Numbered from the stretch's first letter, positions 38,770 through 49,591 are shown. The stretch is DNA of 64,000 bases from Pseudomonas vlassakiae (GCF_014269035.2 NZ_JABWRP020000011.1:148409-212408); one strand, 5' to 3'. Program-made: numbers and translations. The notes: a model not told the origin generated them from the letters alone.

Positions 38770-38798
38770 AATGCAAAGGCCGCTGCAAGGCAGCGGCC
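38770..38798 (-). terminator. Terminator-like hairpin between bamB and der
   Basis: GGCCGCTG and CAGCGGCC form an 8-bp stem with a 5-nt loop. On the minus strand it is followed by TTTGCATTTTC. Transcription entering from bamB would be at least partly stopped before der. Confidence 0.65.
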
Positions 38799-38859
38799 GG
38801 AGTTCGGGCGGCGTGTCCTACGCCGCGGCCTGAAGCCCGCCAAGGCTCCAAGCATAGCT

Positions 38860-40002
38860 TCAGCGGATGGTCAGTGCCTCGAGCTTGCCGCTGTTGCCAA
38901 AGACGTAGATGGTGTCGCCGACCACAAGTGGGCGGGCGCGCAGGCCATCGCTGTCGATACGCTCACGGCCGACGAAGCGGCCATCGACCTGGCTCAGCAG
39001 GTGCAGGTAACCCTCGAAGTCCCCCACAGCCACATAGCTGGAGAACACTTCAGGCGCGGTCAGCTGACGGCGAGCCATGGAGTCGTTGGTCCACAGGGCG
39101 CTGGAAGAGCGCTCGTCGACACTTTCAACGGTACCGGTGGCCTCGCTGACATAGACGTTACCGTAGCCCTGGGCGACACCCACATAGCTGGAAGCATCGC
39201 GCTGCCACAGCACGCGGCCGCTTTCCAGGTCCAGGCCCGCTACGCGGCCTTGGTAGGTGCTGACGTACAGGGTACCACCAGACAGCAGCAACCCGCCGTC
39301 GATGTCGACCACGCGGTCCAGTTCGGAACGGCCCTGCGGGATGGCCACGCGGCTCTCCCACACCGGCACGCCGTTGTTGATGTCCACCGCCACCACCTTG
39401 CCGGTGGACAGGCCGGCCACGGCCAGACGGTTGGTGGCGATCGGCGCGCCGGTACCACGCAGGGTCAGCACCGCCGGGGTGTTTTCGTAGATCCAGCGGC
39501 GGTCGCCGGTAGCGGCATCCAGTCCGATCAGGCGGTCGTCCTGGGTCTGTACCACCACAACGTCACCGTTGTTGGCCGGTGGCGCCAGCACTTCACTGGT
39601 AACACGCGAGCGCCAGCGCTCTTCACCCGTGCTGGAATCCAGCGCGATGACTTCACCCTTGAGGGTGCCGAGCATCACCAGGCCGTAGCCTACGCCGACA
39701 GCGCCGGAGACCGGCAGCTCGAGGTCCTTCTTCCACACCACGTCACCGGTGATGCGGTCGAGGGCGAAGACTTCACCGTTGACGTCGGAGGCGTAGATAC
39801 GGTCGTTCTCGATCGCCGGAACCAGGGTGTTGTAGGTTTCACCCTGGCCGTCACCGATCGAACGGCTCCACTGCTTCTTCAGCACCACTTCCTCGGTGAA
39901 CTTGGTCAGCTCGGCCGGAGGCAGTTCCTTCTTGCTGTTGCTGCTGCAACCTGCGGCCAGCACGGCCAGGGTCAGCACTGCTGCTTGTTTCCAACCGATC
40001 AC
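38860..40002 (-). CDS. bamB: Outer membrane assembly lipoprotein BamB
   Basis: A 380-residue lipoprotein. The lipobox LAAGC places the lipidated cysteine at residue 19. The mature part is an eight-bladed propeller of PQQ-like repeats, recognisable as VFALDRITGDVVWKKDLE, VIALDSSTGEERWRSRVT, LIGLDAATGDRRWIYEN, VVAVDINNGVPVWESRVA and VAGLDLESGRVLWQRDAS. BamB is a periplasm-facing part of the BAM complex that folds outer membrane proteins. It directly follows the YfgM-like gene with no spacing. Confidence 0.97.
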   Translation of the reverse strand: MIGWKQAAVLTLAVLAAGCSSNSKKELPPAELTKFTEEVVLKKQWSRSIGDGQGETYNTLVPAIENDRIYASDVNGEVFALDRITGDVVWKKDLELPVSGAVGVGYGLVMLGTLKGEVIALDSSTGEERWRSRVTSEVLAPPANNGDVVVVQTQDDRLIGLDAATGDRRWIYENTPAVLTLRGTGAPIATNRLAVAGLSTGKVVAVDINNGVPVWESRVAIPQGRSELDRVVDIDGGLLLSGGTLYVSTYQGRVAGLDLESGRVLWQRDASSYVGVAQGYGNVYVSEATGTVESVDERSSSALWTNDSMARRQLTAPEVFSSYVAVGDFEGYLHLLSQVDGRFVGRERIDSDGLRARPLVVGDTIYVFGNSGKLEALTIR

Positions 40003-40641
40003 TTACGCGTCCCCTTTGGCCAGGTCATCCAGCTTCAGTTGCAGGCCACCGACTGCTGCTTCATCAGACAGCGCGGCCTTGGCTTTCTCGTAGGCACTGT
40101 GGGCATCGTCGCCACGACCCAACTGCACCAGCAGATCACCTTTCAGTTCCTCACGGCTGGCCAGGAATGCCTTGTCGGCATCACCGTCGAGCAGCTTGAG
40201 GGCTTCTTCGGCCTTGTTCTGGGCGGCGAGCACGCGTGCCAGGCGCTGGCGCGAGATTTCGCCCAGGGTGACATCGGCCGGCTTGTCCAGCACGCTTTTC
40301 AGCTCGGCAGCAGCGTCGTCGAGCTTGCCGCTCTCGACCGCGACCTTGGCCACGAACAGGCTGCCGTACTGGGCGTACGCAGTACCGCCGAACTCGCTCT
40401 TGAGTTTGCCGGCCAGCTCCGCGACCTTGGTTGCGTCTGGCTGGCCATTCGGCGTCAGGCTGGTCTCAAGCAGGGCCTGATACAGCTGCGAGGCACCTTG
40501 CGACTGGTTGCTCTGGTACTTGTGCCAGGTATTCCAGCCCAACACCACCACGCCAGCCAGCAGGGCACCGGTCAGCAGCGGCTTGCCGTTGCGGTTCCAC
40601 CAGTCCTTGACCCCTGCCAGTTCATCATCGGTACTCGACAC
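40003..40641 (-). CDS. yfgM: YfgM-like membrane-anchored TPR protein
   Basis: A 212-residue protein with a short cytoplasmic N-terminus (MSSTDDELAGVKDWWNRNGK), one membrane helix near residues 21-38 (PLLTGALLAGVVVLGWNTW), and a periplasmic TPR-like domain (YQALLETSLTPNGQPDATKV, LAELKSVLDKPADVTLGEIS, RQRLARVLAAQNKAEEALKL). YfgM works with PpiD at the Sec translocon as an ancillary chaperone. Its place between hisS and bamB is conserved in gamma-proteobacteria. Confidence 0.92.
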   Translation of the reverse strand: MSSTDDELAGVKDWWNRNGKPLLTGALLAGVVVLGWNTWHKYQSNQSQGASQLYQALLETSLTPNGQPDATKVAELAGKLKSEFGGTAYAQYGSLFVAKVAVESGKLDDAAAELKSVLDKPADVTLGEISRQRLARVLAAQNKAEEALKLLDGDADKAFLASREELKGDLLVQLGRGDDAHSAYEKAKAALSDEAAVGGLQLKLDDLAKGDA

Positions 40642-40680
40642 CCCAATACTCCTTTTCGCCTATTCGCTTGTTGAACCGCG

Positions 40681-41970
40681 TTACGCCTGAGCGATCGCGG
40701 TTTCCAGGTGCTCAGCCAGAGCATCCCAGGCAATGTTCTGTTGTTCGCCCTGACCACGCAGGGGCTTCAAGCCGATTTCTTGCTTGGCCAGTTCGTCGTC
40801 GCCGAGGATCAGGGCGAACAGTGCGCCGCTCTTGTCGGCTTTCTTGAACTGGCTCTTGAAGCTGCCCCCGCCGGCGTTGACCGCCAGGCGCAGGCCCGGC
40901 AGGCGATCGCGCAGGCCTTCGGACAGGCGCAGGCCGGCCAGTTCCGCCTGCTCGCCGAAGGCGCACAGGTAGACGTCGATGGTGCGGTTGATCGACTCGG
41001 GGACCTTGCCGAGGGTTTCCAGCAGCAGGATCAGGCGCTCGATGCCCATGGCGAAACCAACGCCAGTGGTCGGCTTGCCGCCCATCTGCTCGACCAGTCC
41101 GTCGTAACGGCCACCGGCGCAGACGGTGCCCTGGGCACCGAGCTTGTCGGTGACCCACTCGAATACGGTCTTGCTGTAGTAGTCCAGGCCGCGGACCAGC
41201 TTGGTGTTGATCACGAACGGAATGCCGGCGGCGTCGAGGCGTGCCTTGAGGCCCTCGAAGTGCACGCGGGAATCATCGTCCAGATAATCTTCCAGCTTCG
41301 GTGCGCCGACCAGCACCGCCTGGGTGCCCTGGTCCTTGCTGTCGAGGATACGCAGCGGGTTGCTCTTGAGGCGACGCTGGCTGTCTTCGTCGAGCTGCTC
41401 CAGGCGCGCCGAGAGGAACTCGACCAGCGCGTCACGGTAACGGGCGCGGGCTTCACTGGTGCCCAGGCTGTTGAGTTCGAGCTTGACCGCATCCTGGATG
41501 CCCAGCAGGCCCCACAGGCGCCAGGTCAGCATGATCAGCTCGGCGTCGATGTCCGGGCCGTCCAGGTTGAACACTTCCACACCGATCTGGTGGAACTGCC
41601 GATAGCGCCCCTTCTGTGGGCGCTCGTGGCGGAACATCTGGCCGATGTACCAGAGCTTCTGCACCTGGCCGTTGCCGGTGATGCCATGCTCCAGCACAGC
41701 CCGCACGCAGGCGGCGGTGCCTTCAGGGCGCAGGGTGAGCGAATCGCCGTTGCGGTCCTCGAAGGTGTACATCTCTTTTTCGACGATGTCGGTGACTTCA
41801 CCAATGGAGCGCTTGAACAGCTCGGTGAACTCGACGATCGGCGTGCGGATCTGGCTGTACCCATAGGTGTCCAGCAGGCCGGCGACGGTGCCTTCGAAGT
41901 AGCGCCAGAGTGGCGACTGCTCTGGCAGGATGTCGTTCATGCCACGGATGGCTTGCAGCGATTTGCTCAC
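40681..41970 (-). CDS. hisS: Histidyl-tRNA synthetase
   Basis: A 429-residue class II synthetase. Motif 1 is in the N-terminal [20 protein letters not shown] region, motif 2 reads [20 protein letters not shown], and the histidine-specific segments are [15 protein letters not shown] and [17 protein letters not shown]. It charges tRNA-His in the cytoplasm. Length and the C-terminal anticodon-binding domain are normal. Confidence 0.98.
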   Translation of the reverse strand: MSKSLQAIRGMNDILPEQSPLWRYFEGTVAGLLDTYGYSQIRTPIVEFTELFKRSIGEVTDIVEKEMYTFEDRNGDSLTLRPEGTAACVRAVLEHGITGNGQVQKLWYIGQMFRHERPQKGRYRQFHQIGVEVFNLDGPDIDAELIMLTWRLWGLLGIQDAVKLELNSLGTSEARARYRDALVEFLSARLEQLDEDSQRRLKSNPLRILDSKDQGTQAVLVGAPKLEDYLDDDSRVHFEGLKARLDAAGIPFVINTKLVRGLDYYSKTVFEWVTDKLGAQGTVCAGGRYDGLVEQMGGKPTTGVGFAMGIERLILLLETLGKVPESINRTIDVYLCAFGEQAELAGLRLSEGLRDRLPGLRLAVNAGGGSFKSQFKKADKSGALFALILGDDELAKQEIGLKPLRGQGEQQNIAWDALAEHLETAIAQA

Positions 41971-41994
41971 GAAAAGTCCTTACGAATCTGTGTG

Positions 41995-43104
41995 TCAGCT
42001 GCGGGCAATCAGCGCCGCGTCAGCCTCGACCTTTTCGGCCGCTTTCTGGCGGATGAGCTTTTCCAGCTCATCGACCAGGTTGTCATTGGTCAGCTTCTGC
42101 GCCGGCTTGCCGTCGATGTAGACCAGGTTCGGCGTACCACCGGTCAACCCCACGTGGGACTCCTTGGCTTCGCCAGGGCCGTTGACCACGCAGCCGATCA
42201 CCGCCACGTCCAGTGGCACCAGCAGGTCTTCCAGGCGCCCTTCGAGCTCGTTCATGGTCTTGACCACGTCGAAGTTCTGCCGCGAGCAGCTCGGGCAGGC
42301 GATGAAGTTGATGCCCCGCGAACGCAGGTGCAGCGACTTGAGAATGTCGTAGCCGACCTTCACTTCCTCGACCGGGTCGGCCGCCAGCGAGATACGGATG
42401 GTATCGCCAATGCCTTCGGCCAGCAGCATACCGAGGCCGACGGCAGATTTCACTGTCCCCGAGCGCAGGCCACCGGCTTCGGTGATCCCCAGGTGCAGCG
42501 GCTGGATGATCTGCTTGGCCAGCAGGCGATACGCTTCGACGGCCATGAACACGTCGGAGGCCTTGACGCTGACCTTGAAGTCCTGGAAGTCCAGGCGATC
42601 AAGGTGCTCGACGTGACGCAGGGCCGACTCGACCAGCGCGGCCGGGGTCGGCTCGCCGTACTTCTTCTGCAGGTCCTTTTCCAAAGAACCGGCGTTGACG
42701 CCGATGCGGATCGGGATACCCCGGTCGCGGGCAGCGTCCACCACCGCCCGCACGCGGTCTTCACGGCCGATATTGCCCGGGTTGATGCGCAGGCAATCGA
42801 CGCCAAGCTCGGCCACACGCAGGGCGATCTTGTAGTCGAAATGGATATCGGCAACCAGCGGCACACTGACCAGCTGCTTGATCTTGCCGAACGCCTCGGC
42901 GGCGTCCATGTCGGGTACCGAGACGCGGACGATGTCGACGCCGGCGTCGACCAGGCGCTGGATCTGCGCCACGGTGGCCATCACATCGTTGGTGTCGGTG
43001 TTGGTCATGCTCTGCACCGCGATGGGGGCATCCCCCCCCACCGGCACATTGCCGACCCAGATTTTGCGGGATTCGCGACGTTTGATCGGAGATTCGCCGT
43101 GCAT
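41995..43104 (-). CDS. ispG: 4-hydroxy-3-methylbut-2-enyl diphosphate synthase (IspG)
   Basis: A 369-residue iron-sulfur enzyme of the MEP isoprenoid pathway. It has [20 protein letters not shown] at the barrel start and the [4Fe-4S] cysteines in [14 protein letters not shown] and [14 protein letters not shown]. It reduces MEcPP to HMBPP. The gene begins 3 bases downstream of the rodZ stop, in a conserved rodZ-ispG-hisS order. The need for an iron-sulfur cluster ties it loosely to the isc operon further along. Confidence 0.98.
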   Translation of the reverse strand: MHGESPIKRRESRKIWVGNVPVGGDAPIAVQSMTNTDTNDVMATVAQIQRLVDAGVDIVRVSVPDMDAAEAFGKIKQLVSVPLVADIHFDYKIALRVAELGVDCLRINPGNIGREDRVRAVVDAARDRGIPIRIGVNAGSLEKDLQKKYGEPTPAALVESALRHVEHLDRLDFQDFKVSVKASDVFMAVEAYRLLAKQIIQPLHLGITEAGGLRSGTVKSAVGLGMLLAEGIGDTIRISLAADPVEEVKVGYDILKSLHLRSRGINFIACPSCSRQNFDVVKTMNELEGRLEDLLVPLDVAVIGCVVNGPGEAKESHVGLTGGTPNLVYIDGKPAQKLTNDNLVDELEKLIRQKAAEKVEADAALIARS

Positions 43105-43107
43105 GAC

Positions 43108-44139
43108 TTACTGTCCCAACTTCAGGCGAGCGGTCTCGCCACTGGTGAATGGGGCCACATCGACGGCCTGGCCGTTGTAGCTGACCTGGGCGCCACGGGC
43201 AAAGCCCAGGCGGACCGCGAACGGCGGCTTGCCGGTCAGCTCGAGGTTGTCCCCTTTGCGCTTGATCGCGCTGAACAGCACCTTGCCGTTGCCATCGGAC
43301 ACCTGGGTCCAGCAATCGGCGGTGAACTGGATTGCAACCTTGGCGCTGCCGGCCGGCACGGCCACAGGCGCGGCAGGCTCAGCAGCGGTGGCCGGCACGC
43401 TGGCGACTGCCGCGGCCGACGTTGACGGTGCCACCGGAGCCGCAGGGGCCGGGGCGGGTGCGACAGCATGGACCGGTGCCTGCTGCACCTGAACAGGAGC
43501 AGGCGCGGGCGCCGGTGCAGTCGCAGCCGGGGCGGCCTCGCCGGTGGTTTCGGCTGCCGCCTCGGCGGGGGCCTGCTCCAGCGCCAGCGGTGCGCTTTCA
43601 GGCTGCTGGCCCGCGGTCACTGCCTGGTCTTCAGGTTCGTCCAGTGGGTGAATCTGGGTGGTGCCGTCGGCACTTTCGACTTCCACGTGCTCCAGCGCCA
43701 TCTTGGCCAGGTCCTTGCCTTTCAAGCTGCCCTGATCCTGCCACCAGATGAAGCTGCCGCCGACCACTGCAACCAGCAGCAGCAAGGTGACGCCACGCAT
43801 GATGTTGTGCGAAAGCCGCACTGGCTCTTCGATACGGCCCAGGGAGTGCACATCACTGCCCTTGGCATGGGTACCGGTGTACTGGTCGAAGGCCTCGACC
43901 AGCGGCGCCTGGTCCATGTCCATCAACTTGGCGTAGGCGCGAATGTAACCACGCGCGAAAGTATGCCCTGGCAGCTTGTCGAAGGCGCCGGTTTCCACGT
44001 GGTTCAGCGAACTTACGGTGAGGTTGAGCTTGCGGGCCACCTCGGCTTGCGACCACTCCCGTTTCTCGCGGGCCTGGCGCAACAGCTCACCGGGGTTCTG
44101 GCCAGTCGCTGCTGCTACTTCGGGATGCGCGGCTTTCAT
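43108..44139 (-). CDS. rodZ: Cell-shape protein RodZ
   Basis: A 343-residue bitopic protein. A cytoplasmic helix-turn-helix domain spans about residues 14-80 (LLRQAREKREWSQAEVARKL, NLTVSSLNHVETGAFDKLPG, HTFARGYIRAYAKLM). One membrane helix lies near 116-133 (VTLLLLVAVVGGSFIWW). A long Pro/Ala linker follows, then a periplasmic DUF4115 domain (IQFTADCWTQVSDGNGKVLF). RodZ links MreB to the elongasome. Four bases overlap pilF upstream. Confidence 0.95.
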   Translation of the reverse strand: MKAAHPEVAAATGQNPGELLRQAREKREWSQAEVARKLNLTVSSLNHVETGAFDKLPGHTFARGYIRAYAKLMDMDQAPLVEAFDQYTGTHAKGSDVHSLGRIEEPVRLSHNIMRGVTLLLLVAVVGGSFIWWQDQGSLKGKDLAKMALEHVEVESADGTTQIHPLDEPEDQAVTAGQQPESAPLALEQAPAEAAAETTGEAAPAATAPAPAPAPVQVQQAPVHAVAPAPAPAAPVAPSTSAAAVASVPATAAEPAAPVAVPAGSAKVAIQFTADCWTQVSDGNGKVLFSAIKRKGDNLELTGKPPFAVRLGFARGAQVSYNGQAVDVAPFTSGETARLKLGQ

Positions 44140-44897
44140 CGTTGCTCCGACAGGTATTGCTGATATTCCGGCGTACCGGGATAAAGTCGTTGTAATTGCT
44201 GGCCCAGATCGGCCAGGGTGCCCTGCTCGCCGAATACCCGGGCAAGGCGGCTGCCCAGCAAAAGGCTACGGGCGTTGTGATCGCTCAACTGGCTGAAACG
44301 ATCGTAGTAATCCCGGGCCGGCACATAATGCCTGTTTTCGAAGGACAACTCAGCCATTTCCAGCAACGCTCTGGGCTGGCGTCGGTTGAGTTGCAGGGCC
44401 TTGGTCAGATACGCATGTGCCTGGTCGCGATCGTCGAGCTCCAGGGCCGTCAGGCCAAGGTTCTCGTACACCCGCGAACGCTCAGGATACAGGGTATCGG
44501 CACTGGCCAGGCGAAACATCTGCTCGGCTTCGGCGAAACGTTGCTGAGCATATAGGAAACTGCCGTAGTTGTTGCGAATTCGCGTGTCACCCGGGCGGGC
44601 TGCAAGGGCTTTTTCGAAGTGCGCCTGGGCAAGAGCTGGCTCGCCTTCGGCCTGGAACACCAGAGCCATGGCGGCGTGAGCGTCGGCATCCGCAGCATCC
44701 AGCGCCAGGGCCTTGGCCAAGGGGGCCTTGGCTTGCTGGGTCAAACCTTGTTGCAAATAACCCAGGCCAAGCTGCGTGTAGGCACGCCCTGCCTCTGCCC
44801 GCCCCTGGCGGTTGGCCAGGGGATCGCTCGCGCCGCCCGACACGCAGCCGGCCAGCAGCAAAAGCGCAAGGATCGACAGCGCGGCGCGCAGGCTCAT
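44136..44897 (-). CDS. pilF: Type IV pilus biogenesis lipoprotein PilF (PilW-like)
   Basis: A 253-residue TPR lipoprotein. Lipobox LLAGC gives a lipidated C18. TPR motifs include AYTQLGLGYLQQGLTQQAKA, AHAAMALVFQAEGEPALAQA, IRNNYGSFLYAQQRFAEAEQ, VYENLGLTALELDDRDQAHA and RALLEMAELSFENRHYVPAR. PilF is the pilotin that brings secretin PilQ to the outer membrane. I start at 44897 (MSLRAALS) because the signal peptide begins there. The remaining 60 codons of the open frame overlap the rlmN gene and are not used. Confidence 0.94.
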   Translation of the reverse strand: MSLRAALSILALLLLAGCVSGGASDPLANRQGRAEAGRAYTQLGLGYLQQGLTQQAKAPLAKALALDAADADAHAAMALVFQAEGEPALAQAHFEKALAARPGDTRIRNNYGSFLYAQQRFAEAEQMFRLASADTLYPERSRVYENLGLTALELDDRDQAHAYLTKALQLNRRQPRALLEMAELSFENRHYVPARDYYDRFSQLSDHNARSLLLGSRLARVFGEQGTLADLGQQLQRLYPGTPEYQQYLSEQR

Positions 44898-44910
44898 GGC
44901 AAGGCCGGAC

Positions 44911-46056
44911 TCAGTGGCGCACGGCGCTGTCTTGCAGCTCGGCGTCAGCGGACAACTGGCGGACGGCGATGTAGCGCTCGCTGCGGCGGGTGCGGTCGTT
45001 GACCTGGCCGACCAGCTGACCACAGGCGGCGTCGATATCGTCGCCACGGGTGGTACGGGTGGTGACGTTGAAACCACCGTGGTGCAGCAGGTCCTGGAAG
45101 CGGCGGATGGCGTTGTTGCTCGGCCGCTCGTAACCCGAATGCGGGAACGGGTTGAATGGGATCAGGTTGATCTTGCACGGTACGTCGCGCAGCAGCTCGA
45201 TCATCTGCGCCGCATGCTCGGGCTGGTCGTTGACGTCCTTGAGCAGGGTGTACTCGATGGTCAGCACGCGCTTGCCGCCCAGGGTCGACATGTAGCCCAT
45301 GCACGACTCCAGCAGCATCTTCAGCGGGTACTTCTTGTTGATCGGCACCAACTTGTTGCGCAGCTCGTCGTTCGGCGCATGCAGCGACAGCGCCAGGGAC
45401 ACGTCGATGTGCTTGGCCAGTTCGTCGATCATCGGCACCACGCCCGAGGTGGACAGGGTGACGCGACGCTTGGAAATGCCATAGCCCAGGTCATCCATCA
45501 TGATGTGCATGGCGGCGATGACGTTGTCGAAGTTCAGCAGGGGCTCGCCCATGCCCATCATGACCACGTTGGTAATTGCGCGGTCGATCTTGGCCGGGAC
45601 GGTCCCGAAGGATTTGTTCGCAAGCCACACCTGGCCGATCACCTCGGCGGCGGTAAGGTTGCTGTTGAAGCCTTGCTTGCCGGTGGAGCAGAAGCTGCAG
45701 TCCAGGGCGCAGCCGGCTTGCGACGAGACGCAGAGGGTACCGCGGTCGTCGGTGGGGATGTAGACGGTCTCGACGCAGCTGCCGGAGGCAACGCGGATCA
45801 CCCACTTGCGGGTGCCGTCGGCGGAAATGTCTTCACTGACCACTTCCGGGGGGCGAATCTCGGCAACGGCCTCGAGCTTTTCGCGCAAGGCCTTGCCTAC
45901 GTTGGTCATGGCCGCAAAGTCGGACACGCCAAAATGGTGAATCCATTTCATCACCTGGCCGGCACGGAAGCGCTTCTCCCCTATCGAGTCGAAGAACTTT
46001 TCCATTTCCGGCTGGGTCAGCCCCAACAGGTTGATCTTGCCAGTAGATGTCGTCAT
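44911..46056 (-). CDS. rlmN: Dual-specificity 23S rRNA/tRNA adenine-C2 methyltransferase RlmN
   Basis: A 381-residue radical SAM enzyme. The CxxxCxxC cluster is C116, C120 and C123 ([16 protein letters not shown]), and the later mechanistic cysteine region reads [20 protein letters not shown]. It methylates A2503 of 23S rRNA and A37 of some tRNAs. The 13-bp gap to pilF suggests co-transcription. Confidence 0.97.
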   Translation of the reverse strand: MTTSTGKINLLGLTQPEMEKFFDSIGEKRFRAGQVMKWIHHFGVSDFAAMTNVGKALREKLEAVAEIRPPEVVSEDISADGTRKWVIRVASGSCVETVYIPTDDRGTLCVSSQAGCALDCSFCSTGKQGFNSNLTAAEVIGQVWLANKSFGTVPAKIDRAITNVVMMGMGEPLLNFDNVIAAMHIMMDDLGYGISKRRVTLSTSGVVPMIDELAKHIDVSLALSLHAPNDELRNKLVPINKKYPLKMLLESCMGYMSTLGGKRVLTIEYTLLKDVNDQPEHAAQMIELLRDVPCKINLIPFNPFPHSGYERPSNNAIRRFQDLLHHGGFNVTTRTTRGDDIDAACGQLVGQVNDRTRRSERYIAVRQLSADAELQDSAVRH

Positions 46057-46084
46057 GGATTCACCCTCACCCGTAAGCTTTCGC

Positions 46085-46510
46085 TTAGCGAGTGGTTACC
46101 TCGGTAGCAGCGAAGAAGTAAGCGATCTCGCGAGCGGCAGCAGCTTCGGAGTCCGAACCGTGAACGGCGTTGGCGTCGATCGATTCGGCGAAGTCGGCAC
46201 GGATGGTGCCAGGAGCAGCTTCTTTCGGGTTGGTAGCGCCCATCAGCTCACGGTTCAGAGCGATGGCGTTTTCGCCTTCCAGAACCTGAACAACGACCGG
46301 ACCGGAAGTCATGAAGGCAACCAGGTCAGCGAAGAAGCCGCGCTCTTTGTGCTCGGCGTAGAAGCCTTCGGCTTCGGCTTTGGACAGTTGCTTGATTTTC
46401 GAGGCAACGATTTTCAGGCCGGCTTCTTCGAAGCGGGTAGTGATCTTGCCGATGACGTTCTTGGCAACGGCGTCAGGCTTGATGATCGAGAAAGTACGTT
46501 GAACAGCCAT
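46085..46510 (-). CDS. ndk: Nucleoside diphosphate kinase
   Basis: A 141-residue enzyme of standard length. N-terminal [16 protein letters not shown], the active-site histidine H117 in [11 protein letters not shown], and the [17 protein letters not shown] loop are all present. It balances nucleoside triphosphate pools. The reading frame uses strongly preferred codons, as expected for high expression. TGGAG before the ATG is a good ribosome site. Confidence 0.98.
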   Translation of the reverse strand: MAVQRTFSIIKPDAVAKNVIGKITTRFEEAGLKIVASKIKQLSKAEAEGFYAEHKERGFFADLVAFMTSGPVVVQVLEGENAIALNRELMGATNPKEAAPGTIRADFAESIDANAVHGSDSEAAAAREIAYFFAATEVTTR

Positions 46511-46540
46511 GGAAAACTCCAGAATATTGAGTGTTACGAA

Positions 46541-46569
46541 AAATTAAACCCGCGAATTATACGCGGGTT
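46541..46569 (-). terminator. Terminator after iscX, ahead of ndk
   Basis: AACCCGCG and CGCGGGTT form an 8-bp stem. On the minus strand it runs into TAATTTTTCG. It should end the isc operon transcript 30-60 bases after the iscX stop. Confidence 0.85.
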
Positions 46570-46600
46570 CCAGGGGATTGCCTAACCTGCAGCGTCACGC

Positions 46601-46801
46601 TTAGTCGGCTTCTTCGATCCAGGCCGCCTGGATGGCCTCGAGCACTTTCTCACCGCCACGTGACGGATCGTCGCTGAACTCTGGCAGGGCCAGCACCCAA
46701 CGGTGCAGATCGACGAAATTCACATATCTAGGATCGACGTCCGGCTTGCTTTCCGCAAGCTGGATGGCGATCTCAAGTACATCAATCCATTTCAGGCTCA
46801 T
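46601..46801 (-). CDS. iscX: Iron-sulfur assembly protein IscX
   Basis: A 66-residue acidic protein: MSLKWIDVLEIAIQLAE, then VDPRYVNFVDLHRWVLALPE and a C-terminal EAIQAAWIEEAD, all as in IscX. It binds IscS and is thought to regulate cluster assembly or act as an iron adaptor. I start at 46801; the open frame extends into fdx and is not used. It is the last gene of the isc operon. Confidence 0.95.
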   Translation of the reverse strand: MSLKWIDVLEIAIQLAESKPDVDPRYVNFVDLHRWVLALPEFSDDPSRGGEKVLEAIQAAWIEEAD

Positions 46802-46811
46802 CGGGCAAACC

Positions 46812-47153
46812 TCAGTGCGGCGCTTCGGCAGCGTGGTTGAGCGAATACTTCGGAATCTCGATGGTGAGGTCATCTTCACCGACGATCACCTGGCAGGCCA
46901 GGCGCGACTGCGCCTCCAGGCCCCAGGCCTTGTCCAGCATATCCTCTTCCAGCTCGTCGGCCTCCTCGAGCGAGTCGAAGCCTTCGCGCACGATGCAGTG
47001 GCAGGTGGTGCAGGCGCACACACCGCCGCACGCGCTTTCCATCTCGATGTGGTGCTCGTGGGCCAACTCCAGGATGTTGGTTCCTGGCTCTACCTCGACC
47101 ACCAGCCCGTCCGGGCAGAACTTCTCGTGCGGCAGGAAAATCACCTGGGGCAT
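46812..47153 (-). CDS. fdx: [2Fe-2S] ferredoxin, Isc type
   Basis: A 113-residue adrenodoxin-type ferredoxin. Cluster ligands are C42, C48, C51 (ACGGVCACTTCHC) and C87 (RLACQVIV). It supplies electrons for cluster assembly on IscU. It is encoded between hscA and iscX with 3- and 10-base gaps. Confidence 0.97.
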   Translation of the reverse strand: MPQVIFLPHEKFCPDGLVVEVEPGTNILELAHEHHIEMESACGGVCACTTCHCIVREGFDSLEEADELEEDMLDKAWGLEAQSRLACQVIVGEDDLTIEIPKYSLNHAAEAPH

Positions 47154-47156
47154 CGG

Positions 47157-49019
47157 TTACTCCTCGATCTCATTCAGGTTGCGCCCGGCCAGTGCGGCTT
47201 TGACCGTCGAATCAAGGCGGCGGGCGGCAAAGGCATCGGTCACCTGCGACAGACGCTTGGTCTGCTGCTCGATGGCTGCGCCATCGGTGCCGCTGAGCAA
47301 ATCACGCAATTCTTGCATCTGATACTCGATGGCGACCCGCTCTTCTTCGCTGAGCAGGCGGTCACCGTCAGCATCCAGGGCGCCCTGCACCGCTTCGAGC
47401 AGGCGTTCGCCGTCAACCTGGTGCTCACGCAGCTGGCGCGCCTGCTTGTCGGAACCGGCGTGCTCGAAGGAGTCCTTGAGCATGCGGGCGATCTCGCCAT
47501 CGGTCAGGCCGTAGGACGGCTTGACCTGAATGCTGGCCTCCACGCCCGAACCCAGTTCACGGGCAGCAACGCTGAGCAGGCCGTCGGCGTCGACCTGGAA
47601 GGTCACGCGAATCTTGGCGGCGCCAGCCACCATGGCTGGAATGCCGCGCAACTCGAAGCGCGCCAGGGAGCGGCAATCGCTGATCAGCTCGCGCTCGCCC
47701 TGCAGAACATGGATCATCATGGCCGACTGGCCATCTTTATAGGTGGTGAATTCCTGGGCACGGGCCACCGGAATCGTGGTGTTGCGCGGGATCACCTTCT
47801 CCATCAGCCCGCCCATGGTCTCAAGACCCAGGGACAGCGGGATGACATCGAGCAGCAGCAGTTCGCCACCTTCGCGGCGGTTGCCGGCCAGGGTATCGGC
47901 CTGGATGGCGGCGCCAATGGCCACTACCTGGTCAGGGTCGATCGAAGTCAGCGGGGTGCGACCAAACAGCGCGCCCACGGCTTCCCGAACACGCGGCACA
48001 CGGGTCGAACCACCGACCATCACCACTGCGCCCACCTCTTCCAGCTCGATGCCACTGTCGCGCACGGCGCGGCGGCAGGCTTTCAGGCTGCGGGCAACCA
48101 GGGGCTCGATCATGGCTTCGAAGGCGGCGCGGCTCAGCTCGCCCGCCCAGGCGCCGTGGCTGACGCGGACGGTGTCGGCATCGGTCAGGGCTTCCTTGGC
48201 AGCGCAGGCGGCCTGCAGCAACTGACGCTGGGTGGCCGGATCGAGATCGGCGGACAGGCCGGCCTGCTCGATGATCCAGCCCGCAATGGCGTGGTCGAAA
48301 TCGTCGCCACCCAGCGCGGTATCGCCACCGGTGGCCAGCACTTCGAACACGCCGGCAGTCAGGCGCAGGATGGAAATATCGAAGGTGCCGCCACCCAGGT
48401 CATAGATGGCCACCAGGCCTTCGGCGTTCTGGTCCAGGCCATAGGCCACGGCCGCGGCGGTCGGCTCGTTGAGCAGGCGCAGCACGCTCAGGCCGGCCAG
48501 GCGCGCGGCATCCTTGGTAGCCTGGCGCTGGGCGTCGTCGAAATAGGCCGGCACGGTGATCACCGCGCCCACCAGCTCGCCACCCAGGGTGGCTTCGGCA
48601 CGCTCGCGCAGCACCTTGAGGATGTCGGCGGACACTTCCACCGGGCTTTTCGGCCCCTGGATGGTGTCGATGAACGGCATGTGCGACTCGCCGCCGATGA
48701 AGCGGTACGGCAGCTGTTCGCCGAGCTGCTTGACGTCAGCCAGGCCACGACCCATCAGGCGCTTGACCGACAGCACGGTGTTCAGCGGGTCGCTGGAAGC
48801 GGCTTCGCGCGCGGCCAGGCCGACTTCGCTGTGACCGGCCAGGTAACGCACTGCCGACGGCAGAATGACGTTGCCCTGCGCATCGGGCAGGGGCTCGCTG
48901 CGACCGCTGCGCACGGCAGCGACCAGTGAATTGGTGGTACCCAGGTCGATCCCCACCGCCAGGCGGCGCTGGTGTGGCTGGGGGCTTTGACCGGGTTCGG
49001 CGATCTGCAGTAGGGCCAT
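47157..49019 (-). CDS. hscA: Iron-sulfur-specific Hsp70 chaperone HscA
   Basis: A 620-residue Hsp70. The ATPase domain opens with [18 protein letters not shown]; further motifs are [14 protein letters not shown] and [17 protein letters not shown]. The substrate domain includes [20 protein letters not shown] and [19 protein letters not shown]. It recognises the LPPVK motif of IscU and helps release the cluster. With HscB and Fdx it is encoded in the isc operon. Confidence 0.98.
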   Translation of the reverse strand: MALLQIAEPGQSPQPHQRRLAVGIDLGTTNSLVAAVRSGRSEPLPDAQGNVILPSAVRYLAGHSEVGLAAREAASSDPLNTVLSVKRLMGRGLADVKQLGEQLPYRFIGGESHMPFIDTIQGPKSPVEVSADILKVLRERAEATLGGELVGAVITVPAYFDDAQRQATKDAARLAGLSVLRLLNEPTAAAVAYGLDQNAEGLVAIYDLGGGTFDISILRLTAGVFEVLATGGDTALGGDDFDHAIAGWIIEQAGLSADLDPATQRQLLQAACAAKEALTDADTVRVSHGAWAGELSRAAFEAMIEPLVARSLKACRRAVRDSGIELEEVGAVVMVGGSTRVPRVREAVGALFGRTPLTSIDPDQVVAIGAAIQADTLAGNRREGGELLLLDVIPLSLGLETMGGLMEKVIPRNTTIPVARAQEFTTYKDGQSAMMIHVLQGERELISDCRSLARFELRGIPAMVAGAAKIRVTFQVDADGLLSVAARELGSGVEASIQVKPSYGLTDGEIARMLKDSFEHAGSDKQARQLREHQVDGERLLEAVQGALDADGDRLLSEEERVAIEYQMQELRDLLSGTDGAAIEQQTKRLSQVTDAFAARRLDSTVKAALAGRNLNEIEE

Positions 49020-49061
49020 GCTTATCTGAATACCTTAGGCGTCATCACGGGCGACGCCGGG

Positions 49062-49583
49062 TTAATCGTCGAGGCGCTCTTCCAGTTGGCGCACTTCTTG
49101 GGCGAGCTTGTCGAGGAACTGCATGCGGCGCATCAGGCGCTCGGCCTTGTCGCGCTCGGCAGGCACGTCCCAGCAGGCGGCGAAATCCTCGTTGAGCGTG
49201 TCCTGGGCGACCTTCAGGCGCTTCTTGAACACCGCCACGCCGTCGAGGTCGGCTTCATCCTGCAGCTCTTCGAGCTCTTCGCGCCATTGCATCTGCTGCA
49301 TCAGGAAATCAGGGTCATGGACCGTGACTTCCTGGGGCACTTCGTGGCCACCGATAGCCAGCAGGTAGCGGGCACGGCGCGGCGCACTGCGCAGGGTCTG
49401 GTAGGCGTCGTTGAGCGCCGCCGACTTTTCCAGCGCTACCCGCTGCTCGCGCTCGGAGGCGTCGGCGAAGCGGTCCGGATGGACCTCGCGCGCCAGCTCG
49501 CGGTAGCGAGTGGCCAGTTTGTCGAGGTCCAGGCGGAAGCTGGGCTGGAGGTCAAACAGAGCGAAATGACAAGGAGTACCCAC
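49062..49583 (-). CDS. hscB: J-domain co-chaperone HscB
   Basis: A 173-residue J protein, the family's usual size. The HPD motif lies in [20 protein letters not shown]. It begins [20 protein letters not shown] and ends in the IscU-binding helical bundle. It starts with GTG at 49583, with AAGGAG about 8 bases upstream on the minus strand. HscB delivers IscU to HscA and stimulates its ATPase. Confidence 0.96.
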   Translation of the reverse strand: MGTPCHFALFDLQPSFRLDLDKLATRYRELAREVHPDRFADASEREQRVALEKSAALNDAYQTLRSAPRRARYLLAIGGHEVPQEVTVHDPDFLMQQMQWREELEELQDEADLDGVAVFKKRLKVAQDTLNEDFAACWDVPAERDKAERLMRRMQFLDKLAQEVRQLEERLDD

Positions 49584-49591
49584 GGCCAGCC

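Noticed and set aside
44898..45077. Sixty-codon N-terminal extension of PilF
   Set aside because: It overlaps rlmN in another frame and precedes an ideal lipoprotein signal peptide.
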